Shown here: piece after piece, positions 56,589 through 64,000 of the stretch
Layout of the letters: the number at the start of each line of letters is the position of its first letter
How positions within the stretch are numbered: position 1 is the first letter of the stretch
Source of the DNA: Streptomyces hawaiiensis
GTDB lineage: Bacteria > Actinomycetota > Actinomycetes > Streptomycetales > Streptomycetaceae
NCBI RefSeq assembly: GCF_004803895.1
Contig: NZ_CP021978.1
Span: forward strand, 5,394,001-5,458,000
Direction of reading: 5' to 3'
DNA: 64,000 nucleotides
The notes under the pieces: generated by a model
Databases searched by the model: none
Seen by the model: the letters and a program-made list of their open reading frames with translations, nothing else
What the model was told of the DNA's origin: nothing
Translations under genes and position numbers: made by a program

Positions 56589-57833
56589 ATGTCCCACCCG
56601 GAAGCGGGCCGAGGCGCCCCGGTGCGCCGCGTGCTCGCGGTGATCCCCGCGCGCGGCGGCTCCAAGGGCGTGCCCGCGAAGAACCTCCTCCCCGTCGGCG
56701 GAGTCCCCCTGGTGGCACGGGCGGTCCGTGAGTGCCGGGCCACCCGGCTGGTGACGGACGTCGTGGTCTCCACCGACGACCAGGCCATCGCGGCAGCCGC
56801 CCGTGAGGCCGGCGCCGAGGTGGTGCTGCGGCCCGCCGCCATCGCCGGCGACACGGCCACCTCCGAGGCCGCCGTCCTGCACGCCATGGACGCCCACGAG
56901 GCCCTGCACGGGGCGCCGGTGGACGTGGTGCTGCTCGTGCAGTGCACCAGCCCGTTCATCGTCCGCGAGGACATCGACGGGGTGGCGGGCGCGATCGCCG
57001 AGCACGGCGCCGACACCGCGGTGACCGTGGCGCCCTTCCACGGGTTCATCTGGCGGGACGTGGACACCGAGGCCACCTCCGGCGTGACCACCGGCGGCTA
57101 CGGCGTCAACCACGACAAGTCCTTCCGGCCCCGCCGCCAGGACCGCCCCCAGGACCTGCTGGAGACCGGCGCCGCCTACGCCATGGAGGCGACCGGCTTC
57201 CGCAAGCACCAGCACCGCTTCTTCGGCCGCACGGAGCTGGTCCGCACCGACCCCGCGCGCGTGCTGGAGATCGACGACCCGCACGACCTCGCCCGCGCCC
57301 GGGCCCTCGCGCCGCTCTTCGACGCGGACCGCCCCGGCGCGCTCCCGACCGCCGACGACATCGACGCGGTCGTCCTCGACTTCGACGGCACCCAGACCGA
57401 CGACCGGGTGCTCGTCGACTCCGACGGACGGGAGTTCGTCTCCGTGCACCGCGGGGACGGACTCGGCATCGCGGCCCTCCGCAGGAGCGGCCTGCAGATG
57501 CTGATCCTGTCCACGGAACAGAACCCTGTGGTCGCCGCCCGGGCCCGGAAGCTCAAGCTCCCGGTGCTGCACGGCATCGACCGCAAGGACCTCGCGCTGA
57601 AGCAGTGGTGCGAGGAGCAGGGCATCGCGCCGGAGCGCGTGCTCTACGTCGGCAACGACGTCAATGACCTCCCGTGCTTCGCCCTCGTGGGCTGGCCCGT
57701 GGCGGTCGCGAGCGCCCACGACGTCGTGCGCGGCGCCGCACGCGCGGTCACCACCGTCCCCGGTGGCGACGGCGCGATCCGAGAGATCGCCAGCTGGATC
57801 CTCGGCCCCTCTCTCGATTCCCTCACCAAGTAA
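56589..57833 (+). CDS. neuA: Acylneuraminate cytidylyltransferase fused to a HAD phosphatase (NeuA-KdsC type)
   Basis: A 414-residue two-domain protein. Residues 12-235 are a CMP-sialic acid synthetase: VLAVIPARGGSKGVPAKNL binds CTP, QCTSPF and the KSFRPRRQDRPQ stretch follow. Residues 255-410 are a HAD phosphatase of the KDO-8-P type with AVVLDFDGTQTDDRVLVD and VLYVGNDVNDLPCF. The fusion can remove the 9-phosphate from the NeuB product and then make the CMP sugar. It is placed directly before neuB (13-bp gap), and no other phosphatase is needed. Confidence 0.92.
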   Translation: MSHPEAGRGAPVRRVLAVIPARGGSKGVPAKNLLPVGGVPLVARAVRECRATRLVTDVVVSTDDQAIAAAAREAGAEVVLRPAAIAGDTATSEAAVLHAMDAHEALHGAPVDVVLLVQCTSPFIVREDIDGVAGAIAEHGADTAVTVAPFHGFIWRDVDTEATSGVTTGGYGVNHDKSFRPRRQDRPQDLLETGAAYAMEATGFRKHQHRFFGRTELVRTDPARVLEIDDPHDLARARALAPLFDADRPGALPTADDIDAVVLDFDGTQTDDRVLVDSDGREFVSVHRGDGLGIAALRRSGLQMLILSTEQNPVVAARARKLKLPVLHGIDRKDLALKQWCEEQGIAPERVLYVGNDVNDLPCFALVGWPVAVASAHDVVRGAARAVTTVPGGDGAIREIASWILGPSLDSLTK

Positions 57834-57846
57834 GGACATCTCTGCC

Positions 57847-58785
57847 ATGAGCACCAACTCCCGTATCCGCACGTTCGGTTCGCGCGAGGTCGGCCCGGGC
57901 CGTCCGGTCTACGTCTGCGGTGAGATCGGCATCAACCACAACGGCGATCTCGAGAACGCCTTCAAGCTGATCGACGCCGCCGCCGACGCCGGCTGCGACG
58001 CCGTCAAGTTCCAGAAGCGCACCCCCGAGATCTGCACCCCGCGCGACCAGTGGGACATCGAGCGCGACACGCCCTGGGGCCGGATGACCTACATCGACTA
58101 CCGCCACCGCGTGGAGTTCGGTGAGGACGAGTACCGCGCGATCGACGACTACTGCAAGTCGAAGAACATCGACTGGTTCGCCTCCCCGTGGGACACCGAG
58201 GCCGTCGCCTTCCTGGAGAAGTTCGACGTCCCCGCCCACAAGGTCGCCTCCGCCTCCCTCACCGACGACGAGCTGCTGCGCGCCCTGCGCTCCACGGGCC
58301 GCGCGGTGATCCTGTCCACCGGCATGTCGACGCCGAAGCAGATCCGCCACGCGGTGGAGGTCCTCGGCTCCGACAACATCCTGATGTGCCACGCCACGTC
58401 GACCTACCCGGCGAAGGCCGAGGAGCTCAACCTGCGCGTCATCAACACCCTGCAGCAGGAGTTCCCGAACGTCCCGATCGGCTACTCCGGCCACGAGACC
58501 GGCCTGCAGACCACCCTCGCCGCGGTCGCCCTGGGCGCCACCTTCGTCGAGCGTCACATCACCCTCGACCGCGCCATGTGGGGCTCGGACCAGGCCGCCT
58601 CCGTGGAGCCGCAGGGCCTCACCCGCCTCGTCCGCGACATCCGCACCATCGAGGCCTCCCTCGGCGACGGCGTCAAGAAGGTCTACGAGTCCGAGCTGGG
58701 CCCGATGAAGAAGCTGCGCCGCGTCGCCGGTGCGGTCGCCGAGGCGGAGATCGCCACGGCCGCGGGCGAGCCGGTCGGCGTCTGA
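57847..58785 (+). CDS. neuB: Nonulosonic acid (phosphate) synthase lacking the SAF domain
   Basis: A 312-residue TIM-barrel NeuB. Motifs include CGEIGINHNGDLENAFKLIDAAADAGCDAVKFQKRTPE, the ASPWD loop, YSGHETGLQTTLAAVALGATFVERHITLDRAMWGSDQAAS and the GVKKVYESELGPMKKLRR end. Usual NeuB proteins have about 345 residues with a C-terminal SAF/antifreeze-like domain. Here the chain stops after AEAEIATAAGEPVGV, so that domain is absent. It condenses PEP with a mannose or ManNAc (phosphate). With no UDP-GlcNAc 2-epimerase in the cluster and a phosphatase fused to NeuA, mannose-6-phosphate and a Kdn-9-phosphate product are likely. Confidence 0.92.
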   Translation: MSTNSRIRTFGSREVGPGRPVYVCGEIGINHNGDLENAFKLIDAAADAGCDAVKFQKRTPEICTPRDQWDIERDTPWGRMTYIDYRHRVEFGEDEYRAIDDYCKSKNIDWFASPWDTEAVAFLEKFDVPAHKVASASLTDDELLRALRSTGRAVILSTGMSTPKQIRHAVEVLGSDNILMCHATSTYPAKAEELNLRVINTLQQEFPNVPIGYSGHETGLQTTLAAVALGATFVERHITLDRAMWGSDQAASVEPQGLTRLVRDIRTIEASLGDGVKKVYESELGPMKKLRRVAGAVAEAEIATAAGEPVGV

Positions 58786-58829
58786 GCACCACCCCCACAA
58801 CCCCCTTACGACGGGACGGTCGTACGTCG

Positions 58830-60017
58830 ATGAGCCCCCGCGCCGGGAACGCCGGCCCCCACACTCTCGCCTTCGTCGAGAGCCCGGTACAGCTGCTGAA
58901 CGTGCTGGAGTGGGCGCACGCGCATGCGCCCGGCGTGGGGCTCACCCTCGTGGTGCTGTCACCCCTCGACCCGATGACGCGCGGCCAGCTGCGGCGGATG
59001 TCCGACCTGGCCCGCGACGAGGGACACCAGGTCCGCTGGGAGGAAGCGCGCGGCGGGCCCCTGGCGCCCTTCCAGACCATCGGCGGCCTGACCGGCCTGC
59101 TCCGCAGGGCACGCCGGGTCGTACTGGGGGACCCCTTCTCCCGCTACGTCCAGCTGCTGCTGACGATCACCCGCGCCCGTGACCTGGTCGTCGTCGACGA
59201 CGGCACGGCGACGATGGAGTTCGTCGGGCAGCTGGCCCGGGGGGAACGCCTGGTGCGCTGGCACCGCAAGGGCGGCCGCCCCGGCCCCCGCGACCTGATC
59301 TTCGCGCCGGTGTCCTCCTCGGCCCGCCGCCGTCTGACCCCCTCCGGCAGCCGCCGCATCGAGATCTTCTCCTCCATGCCGATGGCGCAGACCCCGGCGG
59401 GCGTCACGGTCGGCGCCAACACCTTCGCCTGGACCCGGGCCCGCTTCGGCCCGCCCCGCATCACCAAGGGCGCGGACATGGTGGGCACGTCCCTGGTGGA
59501 GACCGGAGTTGTGGACGACGGCCGCTACCTGGAGGCCGTCCAAGCCCTGGCCAAGACCCACGGCGCCACCCGCTACTTCGCCCACCGCCGCGAGAGCACG
59601 GACAAGCTCCACCGCCTCGCGGTCGAGACGGGCCTGGAGATCGTCCGCCCCGAACTCCCCCTCGAACTGATCGCCCGCCGCGGCCCCATCGGCCGGACGA
59701 TCCTCAGCTTCCCCTCCACGGTCGTCCACACTCTCCCCCTGGCCCTGTCCGGCACGGAGGTACGGGTCGCGGTGTGCGACATCGACCCCGAGTGGCTGAC
59801 GGCGCACGCCTCGCCCCGAGCCCAGGGCTTCCTGTCCGGAGTCACGGGCACGGCCCGGGACGTCCACCGGCTGTCTCCGACGGCCGCGGCCAACCCGGCG
59901 GCGCCGTTGCACCCGGACCCTCCGGACCCGGCCGGCCCCACGAAGTCGGCAGGCACGGCAAGCTTCACGGCCCTGCCGGGCCCGACGGGGACGCCGGGAG
60001 CGGTGGCGGCCGGCTAG
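58830..60017 (+). CDS. Second polysialyltransferase/GT52-like protein
   Basis: A 395-residue protein beginning HTLAFVESPVQLLNVLEWAHAH, the opening typical of polysialyltransferase and LOS sialyltransferase (GT52) families. VVVDDGTATMEF, YFAHRRESTDKL (the HR/HP-like motif) and SFPSTVVHTLPLAL (S/T motif) follow. It would use the CMP-nonulosonic acid made by the two upstream genes. It is a different subfamily from the minus-strand transferase at 52658-53989, so one may start and the other extend the chain. The C-terminal 45 residues are Pro/Ala/Gly-rich and probably disordered. Confidence 0.82.
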   Translation: MSPRAGNAGPHTLAFVESPVQLLNVLEWAHAHAPGVGLTLVVLSPLDPMTRGQLRRMSDLARDEGHQVRWEEARGGPLAPFQTIGGLTGLLRRARRVVLGDPFSRYVQLLLTITRARDLVVVDDGTATMEFVGQLARGERLVRWHRKGGRPGPRDLIFAPVSSSARRRLTPSGSRRIEIFSSMPMAQTPAGVTVGANTFAWTRARFGPPRITKGADMVGTSLVETGVVDDGRYLEAVQALAKTHGATRYFAHRRESTDKLHRLAVETGLEIVRPELPLELIARRGPIGRTILSFPSTVVHTLPLALSGTEVRVAVCDIDPEWLTAHASPRAQGFLSGVTGTARDVHRLSPTAAANPAAPLHPDPPDPAGPTKSAGTASFTALPGPTGTPGAVAAG

Positions 60018-60085
60018 GGCCGGTACGGCGGCGGCACGCGTGGCCGCGATGCCCGGGGCAGTCGAGGGCCAGAGGGCGGAGTCGT

Positions 60086-60781
60086 CTAGTCCGTCGCAGA
60101 CTCCCCGGCCAGCACCGGCCGGCGCGCCAGCAGGAACGCGCGCGGCAGTTTCTCGCCGGGCTCGGGCTCGCGCAGGACGCGGGCGTGGAGCCGCAGGCCC
60201 GCCTGCGTGAGGTGTCCGGCGACGGTGTCCGGGGTGCGCCAGTAATAGTCGAGCGAGATCTCCTGGCCGTAGCGCTCGGTCAGGCGCTGGTGTCCGTCCT
60301 CGTCACCGGACTGGAAGCCGAGCAGCACGGGCGCGCCCGGCCGCAGGACGCGGCGGAACCCGGCCAGGACCGCGGGCAGATGGTCGTCCGGCACGTGGAT
60401 GATCGAGTAGAGCGCGACGATGCCGCCGAGCGTCTCGTCCGGCAGGTCCAGGGCCGTCATCGAACCGACATGGAACCGCAGGCCCGGGTGGGCCCGGCGG
60501 GCCAGGGCCACCATGCGGGGCGAGGCGTCGATCCCGAACACCGGCAGCCCGGCCTCGTGCAGCCGTGCCGTCACGTACCCCGGACCGCTGCCGATGTCCG
60601 CGACCGGGGGCCGCGCGGTGCCCTCGGAGGCCCGGACCAGATCCACGAAGGCCGCGAGCAGCGCCCGCTCCAGCGGTCTTCCGGCCAGGCTGTCGGGGTG
60701 CTCGGCGGCATAGGCCTCGGCGATGGCGTCGTAGGAGGACTGCGTGGACTGTAAGAACTCGGGGGCGCGCACGGAGCGCAC
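60086..60781 (-). CDS. Class I SAM-dependent methyltransferase
   Basis: A 231-residue Methyltransf_11/25-like enzyme with VADIGSGPGYVTARLHEAGLPVFGIDASPRMVALAR (motif I, near 60-95), MTALDLPDETLGGIVALYSIIHVP and LRPGAPVLLGFQ. The substrate is unknown. GTG 60781 is used. It is on the opposite strand from the glycopolymer genes (69-bp convergent gap) and may not belong to them. Length and composition are ordinary. Confidence 0.85.
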   Translation of the reverse strand: MRSVRAPEFLQSTQSSYDAIAEAYAAEHPDSLAGRPLERALLAAFVDLVRASEGTARPPVADIGSGPGYVTARLHEAGLPVFGIDASPRMVALARRAHPGLRFHVGSMTALDLPDETLGGIVALYSIIHVPDDHLPAVLAGFRRVLRPGAPVLLGFQSGDEDGHQRLTERYGQEISLDYYWRTPDTVAGHLTQAGLRLHARVLREPEPGEKLPRAFLLARRPVLAGESATD

Positions 60782-60959
60782 ACTAGCGGGGGCGCGCGTC
60801 CCGGCAGATGAACAAGCCCGTGTTCACCGCGCAGGGCGTGGTATCCGTGGAGAAGATGGATGGATACCGGAGTCGTGACGCCGGTGTGTCCGAAGTCACA
60901 CTCCGGGAGGTGGGTGGCCCGGTCCGGGCCCAAAAGGCAGGCCAGTTTACCCATCTCAC

Positions 60960-60988
60960 TTGATAGCTATGCGCCGGGCGGTCATATT
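60960..60988 (+). promoter_or_regulatory. Likely promoter for the M20 amidohydrolase gene
   Basis: TTGATA (60960-60965), 17 bases, CATATT (60983-60988), in the most AT-rich part of the 280-bp gap 60782-61061 and 73 bp before the start codon. An inverted repeat, GGTATCC (60840-60846) with GGATACC (60862-60868), lies upstream. A second option is TACCCT at 61049-61054, seven bases before the GTG, for a leaderless transcript. Confidence 0.5.
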
Positions 60989-61061
60989 TTCTTCCCCTAT
61001 CGGGTTGAAGTTTTGTTGATCCAGGGTCAGCCGACCGCCTGGGCGCCCTACCCTTCAAAGG

Positions 61062-62306
61062 GTGAAGCCACTGATGTCACTGGAGTCCGAGGTCGACCTT
61101 CCCGGAGGAGCCGTACTTCCCGGTGCCCTGCCCGACGCTCTGCGGGCCGAGCTCATCGCGTTCCGACGCGACATGCACATGCACCCGGAGCTCGGCAACC
61201 AGGAGTTCCGCACGACCGCCGCGATCAAGGAGCGGCTCGAGCGGGCCGGCCTCAAGCCGCGCGTCCTCGCCGTAGGGACCGGACTCGTCTGTGACATCGG
61301 CGTGGAGGGCGAGCAGTGGGACGGCGGTCCCAGCATGCTCGCCCTGCGGGCCGACATCGACGGCCTGCCGATCCCGGACACCAAGACGGAGTGCCCGTAC
61401 CGCTCGACCGTGCCCGACCGCGCGCACGCCTGCGGCCACGACGTGCACACCACCGTCGTCCTCGGCGCCGGCCTGGTCCTCGCCGAACTGCACCGGCAGG
61501 GCACGCTGCCCCGCCCCGTCCGGCTGATCTTCCAGCCCGCCGAGGAGGTGCTGCCCGGCGGCGCCGCCGACGCCATCAAGAGCGGGGCGCTGGAAGGCGT
61601 CGGCGCGATCATCGCCGTGCACTGCGACCCCCGCGTGGACGCCGGCAAGATCGGGCTCAGTGAGGGCCCCATCACCTCCGCATGCGACCGGCTGGAGATC
61701 GGCCTCGACGGCCCGGGCGGCCACACCGCCCGCCCCCACCTCACCACCGACCTGGTCACCGCCGCGGCCCGCGTCGTCACCGACGTCCCCGCGCTGGTCG
61801 GCCGGCGCTTCGACAGCCGCAGCGGGATCGCCATCACCTGGGGCCGCGTCGAGTCGGGCCACGCGCCGAACGTGATCCCGCAGCACGCCGAGCTGTCCGG
61901 CACCGTGCGCTGCCTCGACATCGAGGCGTGGCGGCAGGCCCCCGACGTCGTCGTCGCGGCCATCGACGAGATCGCCAACCTGTACCGCGCCAAGTCGGAG
62001 ATCAACTACGTGCGCGGCGTCCCGCCCGTCGTCAACGAGCCCGGCGTGACCGAACTGCTGCGCGACGCCATGATCGCCCGGCGCGGCGTCGAGTCCGTCG
62101 AGGGCACCGAGCAGAGCCTCGGCGGCGAGGACTTCTCCTGGTACCTCGAGCACGTCCCCGGCGCCATGGCCCGCCTGGGCGTCCGCACCCCCGGCGAACG
62201 CCACGTGCGCGACCTCCACCAAGGCGACTTCGACGTCGACGAGTCGGCCATCACGGTCGGAGTGGAACTCTTCACAGCCGCAGCCCTCGTCAACGGCCTC
62301 CGCTAG
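61062..62306 (+). CDS. M20D-family amidohydrolase
   Basis: A 414-residue zinc amidohydrolase of the hippurate/IAA-amino acid hydrolase type. Conserved parts include FRRDMHMHPELGNQEFRT, the metal-binding HACGHDVHTTVVLGAG, FQPAEEVLPGGA and the dimerisation-domain GPGGHTARPHLTTD with TWGRVESGHAPNVIP. A late SLGGEDFSWYL carries the last metal ligand region. It hydrolyses N-acyl amino acids or related amides. GTG 61062 is used; the in-frame ATG 61074 is possible. It stands alone before the Bmp lipoprotein gene, separated by repeats, so co-regulation is not implied. Confidence 0.9.
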   Translation: MKPLMSLESEVDLPGGAVLPGALPDALRAELIAFRRDMHMHPELGNQEFRTTAAIKERLERAGLKPRVLAVGTGLVCDIGVEGEQWDGGPSMLALRADIDGLPIPDTKTECPYRSTVPDRAHACGHDVHTTVVLGAGLVLAELHRQGTLPRPVRLIFQPAEEVLPGGAADAIKSGALEGVGAIIAVHCDPRVDAGKIGLSEGPITSACDRLEIGLDGPGGHTARPHLTTDLVTAAARVVTDVPALVGRRFDSRSGIAITWGRVESGHAPNVIPQHAELSGTVRCLDIEAWRQAPDVVVAAIDEIANLYRAKSEINYVRGVPPVVNEPGVTELLRDAMIARRGVESVEGTEQSLGGEDFSWYLEHVPGAMARLGVRTPGERHVRDLHQGDFDVDESAITVGVELFTAAALVNGLR

Positions 62307-62309
62307 CGT

Positions 62310-62450
62310 CCCCCTGCGGGGCGCGGGGAACGCCGCGACCAGCCACAACACCACCGCACACCGCCAACGCCCCCAAGCAGGCGCCCCTGTTTGGGGGCGC
62401 GGGGAACTGCGCAACCAGCCACAATGAAGCCGCACACCGACAACGACCTC
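62310..62450. repeat. Two tandem copies of a dispersed intergenic repeat with a hairpin
   Basis: Copy one (62310-62372) and copy two (62391-62450) share GGGGCGCGGGGAAC, GC-ACCAGCCACAA and CCGCACACCG-CAAC. Between them GCGCCCC (62381-62387) pairs with GGGGCGC (62394-62400) across TGTTTG, a probable terminator for the M20 gene. Related copies are at 13763-13850 and 35456-35490. The remaining gap to 62756 carries the bmp promoter and no gene. Confidence 0.75.
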
Positions 62451-62677
62451 AAGCCCCCACGACCCGACCCGGGCGGCGACACCCCTGGCCACCCCCACCG
62501 GCCACCCCGGCGGAGCCTCCGGTTGCGAGCGGCGCAGCCTCACGGCAGCCTGGTGCGCGTGGCGAGGTAGACACGCGCCGTATTCCCGAGTACACCTTTC
62601 GACCCCGTTCGATCCCGTGGTTCACAAGGGCGTAACCGGCCATCGGCACGAATGGATAACGGCCCCGCGGCGAACCG

Positions 62678-62706
62678 TTCCCAGGAGTGTCTACGCGCGT
62701 TAATGT
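62678..62706 (+). promoter_or_regulatory. Candidate promoter of the Bmp lipoprotein gene
   Basis: TTCCCA (62678-62683), 17 bases, TAATGT (62701-62706), about 50 bp upstream of the ATG at 62757. The -10 fits TANNNT and the spacing is right; the -35 is poor. Confidence 0.4.
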
Positions 62707-62756
62707 GCGCCGAACCGAGCACCCACTGCGGGGCTTTGGAGAATGGGGAACTTCAG

Positions 62757-63800
<1,044 letters not shown>

Positions 63801-63831
63801 AGCCGAGCAGAACAGCCCTCGCAGGGCAGCA

Positions 63832-63865
63832 GAGCGGGCGGACACCCCAGGGTGTCCGTCCGCTC
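63832..63865 (+). terminator. Terminator after the Bmp lipoprotein gene
   Basis: GAGCGGGCGGACACCC (63832-63847) pairs with GGGTGTCCGTCCGCTC (63850-63865), a 16-bp stem with one G-T pair and a tight loop. The remaining 135 bp to the window end show no gene start that I can support. Confidence 0.8.
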
Positions 63866-64000
63866 CGTGCTTCCCGCCCCCGCGGAACGGGATCACCCAG
63901 CGCCACCTTCCGTTTGCGGTCGGCAACGCCCGGACCAAGGCCCGGTGATGGCTTGGCCACGGGCGCATAACAAGGTGGACAGAAGGGGTTTTCAGGCAGG

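Overview
The window looks like a chromosomal core segment of a Streptomyces. Base composition is very GC-rich, third codon positions are almost all G or C, GTG starts are common, and genes overlap by ATGA or GTGA junctions. From memory (not checked), gene order from about 14 kb to 64 kb (glyA, trpS, DprE1/DprE2-like pair, D-Ala-D-Ala carboxypeptidase, sdhCDAB, hexosaminidase, ECF sigma genes, acyl-CoA mutase, sialic-acid-like wall cluster, Bmp lipoprotein) follows the S. coelicolor SCO4837-SCO4885 region. I see no tRNA, rRNA, insertion sequence, prophage or CRISPR array.

Layout. 0-2.5 kb: a MocR regulator flanked by two AhpD/carboxymuconolactone-decarboxylase-type genes. 2.5-11.1 kb: a tight six-gene minus-strand operon that should make, activate and hydroxylate a p-aminobenzoate-type acid (ABM protein, pabAB fusion with a 24-bp repeat linker, two adenylating ligases, flavin hydroxylase, pabC). 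11.2-13.7 kb: an EamA transporter and a YgiB/YgiC-like pair. 13.9-18.3 kb: ZTP riboswitch and glyA, a decayed lipoprotein gene with 90-bp repeats, trpS and a 2H phosphoesterase. 18.3-23.4 kb: a set matching the decaprenylphosphoryl-arabinose pathway of mycobacteria (DprE2, DprE1, PAP2 phosphatase, UbiA transferase, GtrA protein) plus a YihY protein.

23.4-31.7 kb: D-Ala-D-Ala carboxypeptidase, membrane phosphoesterase, frameshifted peptide-binding protein, a TetR-controlled three-gene operon with paired operators, a DUF4132 remnant and a Uma2-family protein. 31.8-35.2 kb: sdhCDAB. 35.4-40.9 kb: an OHCU-decarboxylase-like protein, GH20 hexosaminidase, small hypothetical genes and a PGRP-type amidase. 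41-44.7 kb: two paralogous ECF sigma/anti-sigma pairs surrounded by a repeated bipartite promoter-like motif. 44.9-50.3 kb: L,D-transpeptidase, acyl-CoA mutase large subunit, LysE exporter, flavin monooxygenase and a divergent TetR gene.

50.3-60.0 kb: a divergent cell-wall glycopolymer cluster (methyltransferase, acyltransferase, polysialyltransferase-like, GT2; then a glycosyltransferase-like protein, NeuA-phosphatase fusion, SAF-less NeuB, second polysialyltransferase-like). No UDP-GlcNAc 2-epimerase is present, which fits a Kdn (teichulosonic acid) polymer better than Neu5Ac. 60-64 kb: a methyltransferase, an M20 amidohydrolase, dispersed intergenic repeats and a Bmp/PnrA-type nucleoside-binding lipoprotein.

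The items I would look at first are the six-copy GTGACR-N16-CGCWG motif around the sigma genes, the orphan aminobenzoate operon with its repeat-expanded PabAB linker, and the complete DPA-type pathway in an organism not known for arabinogalactan.
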